Assembly: GCA_004560305.1 (NCBI GenBank)
Contig: SFVI01000021.1
Span: 1 to 19,717, forward strand
Origin: a bacterium
GTDB lineage: Bacteria > Bacillota > Clostridia > Oscillospirales > Oscillospiraceae
Reading direction: 5' to 3'
DNA: 19,717 bases
The notes beneath the pieces are model-generated. The model did no database searches. It saw nothing but the letters and a program-made list of their open reading frames with translations, and had not been told where the DNA came from. Made by a program: the position numbers and the translations under genes. Numbering within the stretch: position 1 is the stretch's first letter; each line of letters begins with the position of its first letter. This document shows positions 14,197-19,717 of the stretch, piece by piece.

Positions 14197-15360
14197 TCAG
14201 CCGTTCAGCCATTGGAGCTGTTCCTGATCCCAGGCGTACTTTGTGCCGTCCAGCTCCGTCAGTCCAAAGCGCAGGAAACCAAACTCCCCTGTGCTGCCCC
14301 GGTCGGCGGTGGCGTCAAACCAGAGCCATTGCCCATCCAGCAGGGCAATGTTCCACATATGATTCTCGTTGAAGTACTTCCCCGTCACGTTGTAGCAGGG
14401 GATTCCCGCCTTCTCAAACAGCAGCTTTACCGCGTGGGAGTAGCCTCCGCAGATGGCCACGCCATCCCGCAGCGCGCCCAGAGCGGTCTGGGATTCATAG
14501 GGCATGTTGCTTTTGTCGGTGTAGTAGCGCTGGTCATAGCTCACCGTACTGGTGACGTAGGCGTATAAAGCCTCCGCCTTTTCCCGCTGGCTCATGCCCG
14601 GGGTGACCACCTGGGCAATCACCTGCTCTGCCAGCCGGTCCGCCTCTGCCAGCGCCGCCAGACCGGTCTCCATGTCCGTACCGTAGGAAGCCTGATACTG
14701 GATGGCGGTGGCGTCTCTGTTCAGCATACAGAGAAGATAGCCGCCGCCGGCCTGCTGCAGGGCCCGGTTCATACTGTCCGGGTCCAGCTCCCGGTTGGTG
14801 ATTCGGACCGGAACCGCTTCCTGCCCTATATTTTCCTCCGCCAGGGCAATCAGCTCCGGGATGGAACCGGCTTCCTGCCCGGCAAAGCCCTCCGGGAAGT
14901 CCCCGGTCTTATAGGGCATATAGTGGAAGGTGCAGACCAGGCTGCCTGCCTCCGAACCGATCGCCAGGTCATAAGCATATTTCAGTTCCGGCCTTGCCGC
15001 CGCGATCTCGTAATACAGGTTCCGCACGTCCATCTCCGGCTGCTCCAGCCAGCTCCCCGCAATCTCTGCTGTCAGCCTGGGGCAAAGCCCTTCAATAGCG
15101 CCCGCCATGGCATTTTTCAGTTCCTCCCGGCTGCCTGCGGTGATTGCCATGGGCTCCGGCGTTGCCGTTTCTACCGGCTCAGCTGTTTCCACCGGCGCGG
15201 GAGTCTCAACCGGTGCTTGTGTCTCTGCGGGCATCTGACTGGGCAGCGGAGGCTTCTCCGCGTTCTCCTGTTTTCCCTTATTCCCGCAGCCGGCCAGAAC
15301 AGTCATGGAGAAAACCGTCAGGCAGAGAAGGCAGAGGAAATAATTAAGCTGTCTCTTCAT
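14197..15360 (-). CDS. Lipoprotein with transglutaminase-like protease domain
   Basis: The 387-residue protein is probably anchored outside the membrane. Its signal peptide ends in LAGC with lipidated Cys25, followed by a Pro/Glu/Thr-rich spacer (about 37-70) with three PVET units. Residues of about 265-355 form a transglutaminase-like domain with a complete catalytic triad: Cys304 in AICGGYS, His334 in ENHMWN and Asp349 in WFDAT. Such secreted domains act as cysteine proteases or cross-linking enzymes on proteins or peptidoglycan-linked peptides; the substrate is unknown. The middle region (75-260) matches nothing I recognise. GGGAGG at 15366-15371 sits five bases before the ATG, inside the end of the MATE gene, which it overlaps by 17 bases. 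It is the last gene of the TetR-MATE-lipoprotein operon. Confidence 0.9.
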   Translation of the reverse strand: MKRQLNYFLCLLCLTVFSMTVLAGCGNKGKQENAEKPPLPSQMPAETQAPVETPAPVETAEPVETATPEPMAITAGSREELKNAMAGAIEGLCPRLTAEIAGSWLEQPEMDVRNLYYEIAAARPELKYAYDLAIGSEAGSLVCTFHYMPYKTGDFPEGFAGQEAGSIPELIALAEENIGQEAVPVRITNRELDPDSMNRALQQAGGGYLLCMLNRDATAIQYQASYGTDMETGLAALAEADRLAEQVIAQVVTPGMSQREKAEALYAYVTSTVSYDQRYYTDKSNMPYESQTALGALRDGVAICGGYSHAVKLLFEKAGIPCYNVTGKYFNENHMWNIALLDGQWLWFDATADRGSTGEFGFLRFGLTELDGTKYAWDQEQLQWLNG

Positions 15361-16729
15361 AGTTGCCTCCCAACATGTTTTTTGAAGCCGTCCGCTTCAT
15401 GGGCTTTATCAGCGCCAGGCATACTCCGATGGTCAGCACATCCGCCGCCGGCTGGGAGAGACAGATTCCCGTGACCCCCAGCAGCTTTGGCAGCAGCAGG
15501 ATAAAGGGCACATAGAACAGTCCCTGCCGGATCACCGAGAGGAACAGTCCCATCCTGGCCCCGCCGATGGTCTGGAAGGTGATGGTCATCATGTAGCACA
15601 GGCCGAAAGCCGGGTACAGCGCCACCTGGGAGATCAGCAGCCACCTGCCCAGCTCCACCACCACTTCGTTGCGGTTAAACAGCAGAATCAGCGGCCTTGC
15701 CAGCACAATATAAATTCCCGCCACCAGCACCGTCAGCAGCAGCGCCCCCTTAAGAGCAAAGCGGACTGCGCTGTGGAAGCGCTCCTCATCCCTGGCGCCG
15801 AAGGCGTAGGAAGCCACCGGCTGATAGCCCTGCATAAAGCCCATCACCATGTAGCAGCCGATCAGGATCAGCCGCTGCACCACGCCGTAGGCCGCAATGA
15901 TCAGGTCCGAATCCGGCAGGGGCTTTGCGGCAATATTGGTCAGGGAGGTGGCCACTGCCAGGCAGATCTGGATCACCGCCGTGGGGATGCCGATGGCGGT
16001 GACCTCCCACAGGAAGCGGCCGGACAGCTTAAAGAACCGGGGCTTCACCTGGATGAGGGAGCGCCCGCTGCAATAGAACCAGACCAGGATCAAAAAGGTG
16101 ACGCATTGGGAGATGCTGGTAGCCAGGGAGGCGCCCTCCACCCCCATGCCAAAGCCCCAGGAGAACATGAACACCGGGTCCAGCAGCACGTTCAGCGCCG
16201 CCCCGGTGATCACCGCCACCGAGGAGATTTTCACCGAGGATTCCGCCCTGGCCGCACAGTTCAGGCTCTGGGCCGGCAGGTTAAACAGCGCCGCGATGAA
16301 CATCCAGAAGGCGTAATCCTTGGCCTGGGGCAGCACCGCCTCTGAAGCGCCGAAGCTGCGCAGCAGCGGCTCCATGAAAAGAATACCCAGCAGGCAAAGC
16401 GCAATGCCCACGAACATGGAAAAGCCCACAATGGTGGTGACGGTCTGGCTGGCTTTCTCCTTCTGCCCTGCGCCCAGCTGTCGCCCCGCCAGAACGGCGG
16501 CTCCGGCGGCAAAGATGTTCTCAATGGAAACCATGATCAGCAGCAGCGGCAGCGTTACGCCCACCGCCGCCAGGGCAAGGTCGCTGTCGAGCATCCCGAT
16601 ATAGGCCGTGTCCACAATGTTGTATACCGCCTTGGCCAGCAGGGCCAGCGTGGCCGGTATGGCCAGCTGAACAATGGCCCTGGAGGGCTTCACTGTGGAC
16701 AGCAGGGATTCTTTTTCACAGTTCTTCAT
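15344..16729 (-). CDS. MATE family efflux transporter
   Basis: The 461-residue integral membrane protein has about 12 hydrophobic helices in two similar halves. MATE-type features are present: the N-terminal AIPATLALLAKAVYNIVDTA followed by YIGMLD, and the helix-rich PVASYAFGA near the start of the second half. MATE proteins export drugs or metabolites in exchange for Na+ or H+. The ATG at 16729 is six bases from GGAGG; the ATG at 16735 directly abuts it and is less likely. The start lies 14 bases inside the end of the tetR gene and the stop lies inside the start of the lipoprotein gene, so the three are likely co-translated. The adjacent TetR protein is the expected regulator. The exported compound is unknown. 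Confidence 0.95.
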   Translation of the reverse strand: MKNCEKESLLSTVKPSRAIVQLAIPATLALLAKAVYNIVDTAYIGMLDSDLALAAVGVTLPLLLIMVSIENIFAAGAAVLAGRQLGAGQKEKASQTVTTIVGFSMFVGIALCLLGILFMEPLLRSFGASEAVLPQAKDYAFWMFIAALFNLPAQSLNCAARAESSVKISSVAVITGAALNVLLDPVFMFSWGFGMGVEGASLATSISQCVTFLILVWFYCSGRSLIQVKPRFFKLSGRFLWEVTAIGIPTAVIQICLAVATSLTNIAAKPLPDSDLIIAAYGVVQRLILIGCYMVMGFMQGYQPVASYAFGARDEERFHSAVRFALKGALLLTVLVAGIYIVLARPLILLFNRNEVVVELGRWLLISQVALYPAFGLCYMMTITFQTIGGARMGLFLSVIRQGLFYVPFILLLPKLLGVTGICLSQPAADVLTIGVCLALIKPMKRTASKNMLGGNYEETA

Positions 16730-17351
16730 ATCCATCCTCCAATACGCCGTGCAGCAGAATGTCCAGCTGCCGGCGGCATTTCTTCTCGTGCTCAGTCAGT
16801 ATTTCATCCATGCTCCGTCCGCTCCGGAAGGCAGCGCGGAACCGCAGATTGAAATAATCCATGTACATCCGGAAATCCTCCACCACTGCCTCCGCGCGCA
16901 GTCCGGCCCGCAGGGGTGTCTTTGCCAGCACGCCGGTGAGAACATCGGCATTCAGCCGGTCAAAGCCCTGCCGCCGACGGGCGATCTCCTCCGCCAGCGC
17001 CGCCGGTGGGTTGAAAGCCGCCTCCGCGAAAATACCCAGATACACTGGCTGCAGGGCAAAGAAGCGGAGTCTTGCGTCAAAATAAGCCGCCAGCTTTTCT
17101 TCTGCCGTGCCGGACAGCTTCCCGGCCGCCTCCTGCAAATAGGCGCAGACCCGGTCAAAGCAGTCCTCCACACACAGCAGGTACAGGGCGTCCTTATCCT
17201 TGAAATGGTGGTAGATGATCCCCTTGGAAATGCCCTTCTCCGCGCACACGTTGCTCAGCGACGCGGCCTCATAGCCTTTTTGGGAGAACTCCTCCAGCGC
17301 CGCCTCCAATATCCGCTGCCGGGACAGCGCGTTCTTCTCTTCTCGATTCAT
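16716..17351 (-). CDS. TetR/AcrR family transcriptional regulator
   Basis: The 211-residue protein has the TetR N-terminal helix-turn-helix at about 10-55, with the typical RQRILEAALEEFSQKGYEA and the recognition helix ISKGIIYHHFKDKDALY. A variable, helical ligand-binding and dimerisation domain follows from about 60. TetR proteins repress transcription until a small ligand binds. It is the first gene of the operon with the MATE pump and the transglutaminase-like lipoprotein, and the promoter upstream carries two palindromic sites, so it is probably an autorepressor that is relieved by a pump substrate. ATG at 17351 follows GGAGG (17359-17363) with a seven-base spacer. The ligand cannot be inferred. 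Confidence 0.95.
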   Translation of the reverse strand: MNREEKNALSRQRILEAALEEFSQKGYEAASLSNVCAEKGISKGIIYHHFKDKDALYLLCVEDCFDRVCAYLQEAAGKLSGTAEEKLAAYFDARLRFFALQPVYLGIFAEAAFNPPAALAEEIARRRQGFDRLNADVLTGVLAKTPLRAGLRAEAVVEDFRMYMDYFNLRFRAAFRSGRSMDEILTEHEKKCRRQLDILLHGVLEDGYEEL

Positions 17352-17373
17352 TCCAGGACCTCCAAATAAAAAA

Positions 17374-17389
17374 CAGACCGATCAGTCTG
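17374..17389. promoter_or_regulatory. Operator-like palindrome 1 for the TetR regulator
   Basis: CAGACCGATCAGTCTG is a 16-base near-perfect palindrome (14 of 16 bases symmetric). It covers the expected transcription start, just downstream of the -10 at 17396-17401. TetR-type operators often have this GACYGATCRGTC form. Confidence 0.7.
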
Positions 17390-17395
17390 AATTGC

Positions 17396-17424
17396 ACTAT
17401 AGCACAAACAGACCGCCCGGTCAA
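17396..17424 (-). promoter_or_regulatory. Promoter of the TetR-MATE-lipoprotein operon
   Basis: On the minus strand TTGACC (17419-17424) and TATAGT (17396-17401) are exactly 17 bases apart and match the sigma-A consensus at five of six positions each. Both palindromes overlap or flank it. Confidence 0.8.
17411..17422. promoter_or_regulatory. Operator-like palindrome 2 over the -35 element
   Basis: GACCGCCCGGTC is a palindrome with 5-bp arms and a two-base centre. It covers most of the -35. It shares the half-site ACAGACCG with palindrome 1, at an offset of 35 bases, so two TetR dimers could bind on one DNA face region and block polymerase. Confidence 0.6.
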
Positions 17425-17467
17425 TTTTTTTCTCTATGAACTTTTGGTGAATTCTGCGTAAAGGAAG

Positions 17468-17498
17468 CCCCCGGTCTGACCGTCGGCCAGACCGGGGG
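17468..17498 (-). terminator. Terminator of the nucleotidyltransferase-galE operon
   Basis: Arms 17468-17478 and 17488-17498 pair over 11 bp around a nine-base loop, eight bases downstream of the galE stop. The following minus-strand bases (CTTCCTTT) are only mildly U-rich. The arms contain CGGTCTG and CAGACCG, the half-site of the adjacent TetR palindromes. Confidence 0.75.
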
Positions 17499-17505
17499 GA
17501 ATGCT

Positions 17506-18522
17506 TTATTCCGCAAAGCCCATGGGGTTCTTGGACTGCCATGCCCAGGTGTCCCGGCACATATCGTCCAGGTTGTACTGGGCTTTCCAGCCCAGCAGTT
17601 CCGCGCTCTTGTCGGGGCTGGAGTAGACCGTGGCCAGATCGCCGGGGCGGCGGGCAACGATCTCATAGGGGATTTTGATCCCGGTGACACGCTCAAAGGC
17701 CTTCACCATATCCAGCACGCTGTAGCCCATGCCGGTGCCCAGGTTAAAGACGTTCTCGCCCTTATGCTTCTGCATATACTCAATGGCGCAGACATGGCCC
17801 CGGGCCAGGTCCACCACATGGATGTAGTCCCGCACGCCGGTGCCGTCATGGGTGTCATAGTCGTTGCCGAACACGTTCAGATGGTCCCTGCGGCCCACGG
17901 CCACCTGGGAGATGAAGGGCATCAGGTTGTTGGGGATGCCCCGGGGATCCTCGCCGATCAGGCCGCTTTTGTGGGCGCCGATGGGGTTGAAGTAACGCAG
18001 CAGGGCGATGGACCATTCCTCGTCGGCAAAAGCGGTGTCCCGCAGAATCTGCTCGGACATATACTTGGTCCAGCCATAGGGATTGGTGCACATGCCGGTG
18101 CGGGAGCTTTCCTTCAGCGGCATCTCGTTGTCGCCGGAGTAGACCGTGGCGGAGGAGGAGAACACGATGTTCTTCACGCCGTGATCCTTCATGGCCCGGC
18201 ACAGGGTGATGGTGGAGTTCAGGTTGTTGTCGTAGTATTCCAGAGGCATGGCCACAGACTCGCCCACGGCCTTCAGCCCGGCGAAGTGGATGGCGCAGTT
18301 GATGTCATGCTTTTCGAAGATGCGGTCCAGGGCGGCCCGGTCACGCACATCGATCTCGTAGAAATCCAGGCTTTTGCCGGTGATCTGCTGTACCCGCTCC
18401 AGGGACTTGGCGCTGGAATTCACCAGGTTGTCCGCCACGATAACGCCGTAGCCTCTCTCCAGCAGCTCCACGCAGGTGTGGCTGCCAATGTATCCGGCAC
18501 CGCCGGTAACCAATACGTTCAT
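17506..18522 (-). CDS. galE: UDP-glucose 4-epimerase
   Basis: GalE interconverts UDP-glucose and UDP-galactose in the Leloir pathway and supplies UDP-galactose for surface glycans. The 338-residue length is standard. The short-chain dehydrogenase features are clear: NAD-binding GGAGYIG at 7-13, SSSATVY at 122-128 and the catalytic Tyr149 with Lys153 in YGWTK. The ATG at 18522 is preceded by AAGGAAGG. It begins 17 bases after the stop of the nucleotidyltransferase gene on the same strand, so the two are an operon for making UDP-sugars. No other glycan gene lies in the window. Confidence 0.97.
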   Translation of the reverse strand: MNVLVTGGAGYIGSHTCVELLERGYGVIVADNLVNSSAKSLERVQQITGKSLDFYEIDVRDRAALDRIFEKHDINCAIHFAGLKAVGESVAMPLEYYDNNLNSTITLCRAMKDHGVKNIVFSSSATVYSGDNEMPLKESSRTGMCTNPYGWTKYMSEQILRDTAFADEEWSIALLRYFNPIGAHKSGLIGEDPRGIPNNLMPFISQVAVGRRDHLNVFGNDYDTHDGTGVRDYIHVVDLARGHVCAIEYMQKHKGENVFNLGTGMGYSVLDMVKAFERVTGIKIPYEIVARRPGDLATVYSSPDKSAELLGWKAQYNLDDMCRDTWAWQSKNPMGFAE

Positions 18523-18539
18523 TCTGTATGACCTTCCTT

Positions 18540-19448
18540 TCAGTCCAGCAGTGCTTCGGGGTAGATTCCCTCAGCCCGCATTTTTTTAATGGCGCTGACA
18601 ACGCTGTCCATATCCTCTTTATAGGTCACGCCGTACCAGGCCTCGTCACAGTTGAGCACCTTCACCTTGCCCTTGCCTGCCTTGACCATATCGTTGACCA
18701 CAAAGGGCAGGAAATATTCGCACTTCTCCGGGTTCTTGGGCAGGTTCTCATCCAGCCAGGCGGGGAAATCGTCAGCCAGCTGCTGCAGCATGGTCTGGCC
18801 GAAGGCCCAGCAGTTCATGGATACCGGCACATTGCCGGACAGGGGGTGGAAGGTCTCGCCGTCCTCGGTGTACCTGCCGTTCTCGCCGTCCTTGAAGATC
18901 TTGGTGCGCTCCACCACGTCGGTGAGGTACCCGTCCTCCACCTGACACACGCCCCGGGCCACGGAGCCGTTTTCCGTCACCGTGTTTTTCAGCAGATAGG
19001 CCACCATGGCGTGCTCGTTCCCGGGCCTGTCGCTGGTAAGGAACTCATACAGCTTCTGGTAGGCGCTGCGGCCGTAATAGTCGTCGGAGTTGATAACGGC
19101 GAAAGGCCCGTCAACCGCGCCCTTGCAGCAGAGCACCGCATGGCCGGTGCCCCAGGGCTTGACCCGCCCCTCCGGCACCGCATAGCCCTCCGGCAGCATC
19201 TCCAGCTGCTGGTAGATGTACTTCACCTCGAAATACTTCTCCACCCGCTTGCCGATAAAGTTTTTGAAGTCCTCCTCAATTTCATGCTTGATGATAAAGG
19301 CCACCTTCCGAAACCCTGCCCTGTAAGCGTCGTACAGGGAGAAGTCAATGATGGCGTGGCCGTGATCGTCCACCGCGGTGATCTGCTTGAGTCCGCCGAA
19401 ACGGCTGCCCATACCCGCCGCCAGAATAACGAGAGTGGGTTCCTGCAT
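18540..19448 (-). CDS. Sugar-1-phosphate nucleotidyltransferase (UTP-glucose-1-phosphate uridylyltransferase-like)
   Basis: The 302-residue cytoplasmic protein has the NTP-transferase fold. The N-terminal signature LAAGMGSRFGGLKQ at 9-22 binds the nucleotide, PWGTGHAV at 98-105 contacts the base and sugar, and NSDDYYG at 120-126 supplies the metal-binding aspartates. The enzyme would form a nucleotide sugar from a sugar 1-phosphate. With galE next in the operon, UDP-glucose is a sensible product, but the protein differs from classical GalU and other sugars or nucleotides are possible. The ATG at 19448 follows GGAGG at 19457-19461 with an eight-base spacer. A TTG at 19463 would place the ribosome site inside the gene. 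Confidence 0.93.
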   Translation of the reverse strand: MQEPTLVILAAGMGSRFGGLKQITAVDDHGHAIIDFSLYDAYRAGFRKVAFIIKHEIEEDFKNFIGKRVEKYFEVKYIYQQLEMLPEGYAVPEGRVKPWGTGHAVLCCKGAVDGPFAVINSDDYYGRSAYQKLYEFLTSDRPGNEHAMVAYLLKNTVTENGSVARGVCQVEDGYLTDVVERTKIFKDGENGRYTEDGETFHPLSGNVPVSMNCWAFGQTMLQQLADDFPAWLDENLPKNPEKCEYFLPFVVNDMVKAGKGKVKVLNCDEAWYGVTYKEDMDSVVSAIKKMRAEGIYPEALLD

Positions 19449-19482
19449 GATACATCCCTCCAAAACATCTGATGGTGAGCTT

Positions 19483-19511
19483 ATTATAACAAGCGGTCGA
19501 AAATTTGTATA
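19483..19511 (-). promoter_or_regulatory. Promoter of the nucleotidyltransferase-galE operon
   Basis: On the minus strand TATACA (19506-19511) and a perfect TATAAT (19483-19488) are 17 bases apart. The -10 ends 34 bases before the start codon. Confidence 0.65.
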
Positions 19512-19581
19512 GAGAAAAAATATTTTATTAGCAGCAATTTCTTCCTCAACACGGATGATTTTACGCAGAAAGACAGAAAGA

Positions 19582-19609
19582 AAGAGGAACAGCGGACGCT
19601 GTTCCTCTT
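19582..19609. terminator. Hairpin, likely terminator of a leftward transcript from beyond the window
   Basis: Arms 19582-19594 and 19597-19609 pair over 13 bp, with GGAC as the practical tetraloop. The minus-strand sequence beyond it, to the left, is rich in T and C, which fits termination of a gene arriving from the right edge. Confidence 0.6.
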
Positions 19610-19717
19610 GAGACTGTCAAAAAACGATGCTTCACGCACCGAAAATAGAGTCGCGGGGGTGCGCGAGGGGGTTAAGACCCCTTGCTCTCCTTGCCGCGAT
19701 ACCATTTGGTTTTCACT
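19610..19717. other. Unassigned right-edge segment
   Basis: No gene can be supported here. On the minus strand, one frame reads a short C-terminal-like peptide ending KGS at a TAA (complement of 19672-19674). A GGGGT/ACCCC-type inverted repeat lies near 19668-19682. The segment could be the 3' end and trailer of a gene beyond the edge, or a repeated intergenic sequence. It has no tRNA-like T-loop. Confidence 0.3.

Noticed and set aside
19484..19705. 73-codon open frame on the minus strand at the right edge
   Set aside because: It runs through a terminator-like hairpin and the promoter of the nucleotidyltransferase gene, has no ribosome binding site and no domain.
19640..19717. Possible tRNA or other RNA gene
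   Set aside because: No TTCGA-type T-loop, cloverleaf or CCA end could be drawn from the visible inverted repeats.

Overview
The window looks like a chromosomal segment of a GC-rich Gram-positive anaerobe of the class Clostridia, probably an Oscillospiraceae-type gut bacterium. This is inferred from strong GGAGG ribosome binding sites, sigma-A-like promoters in short AT-rich gaps between GC-rich genes, a bifunctional Rel next to recJ and dtd as in Firmicutes, and lipoproteins with Gram-positive style signal peptides. No rRNA, tRNA, CRISPR, phage or transposase gene was seen. Gene density is high and no gene-free stretch exceeds 300 bases.

Layout. 1-261: hairpin-rich intergenic DNA. 262-1179 (-): prmA, ribosomal protein L11 methyltransferase. 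1411-1665 (+): a small zinc-ribbon protein of unknown role with its own promoters and terminator. 1723-4201 (-): znuA-znuC-znuB, a zinc/manganese-type ABC importer with overlapping genes. Its promoter lies back to back with that of a LOG-family nucleotide phosphoribohydrolase (4304-4885, +). 4998-10351 (+): recJ-rel-dtd-MBL hydrolase, one apparent operon for DNA repair, the (p)ppGpp stringent response, D-aminoacyl-tRNA proofreading and a glyoxalase-II-like enzyme; it ends in a 21-bp perfect terminator stem. 10418-12292 (-): tRNA dihydrouridine synthase, a DJ-1/PfpI protein and a thioredoxin-fold CPYC protein. 12454-14148 (+): a long coiled-coil membrane protein of unknown function. 14197-17351 (-): TetR regulator, MATE efflux pump and transglutaminase-like lipoprotein, with overlapping reading frames and two operator-like palindromes on the promoter. 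17506-19448 (-): a sugar-1-phosphate nucleotidyltransferase and galE, a UDP-sugar supply pair. 19449-19717: promoter region, a terminator-like hairpin and an unassigned tail.

Most of the window is core housekeeping. The less ordinary parts are the ZnuA variant that lacks the third histidine ligand motif, the TetR-MATE-transglutaminase operon with its operator pair, the coiled-coil membrane protein, the zinc-ribbon orphan, and the structured intergenic DNA at both ends. I did not find a clearly new defence, mobile or biosynthetic system.
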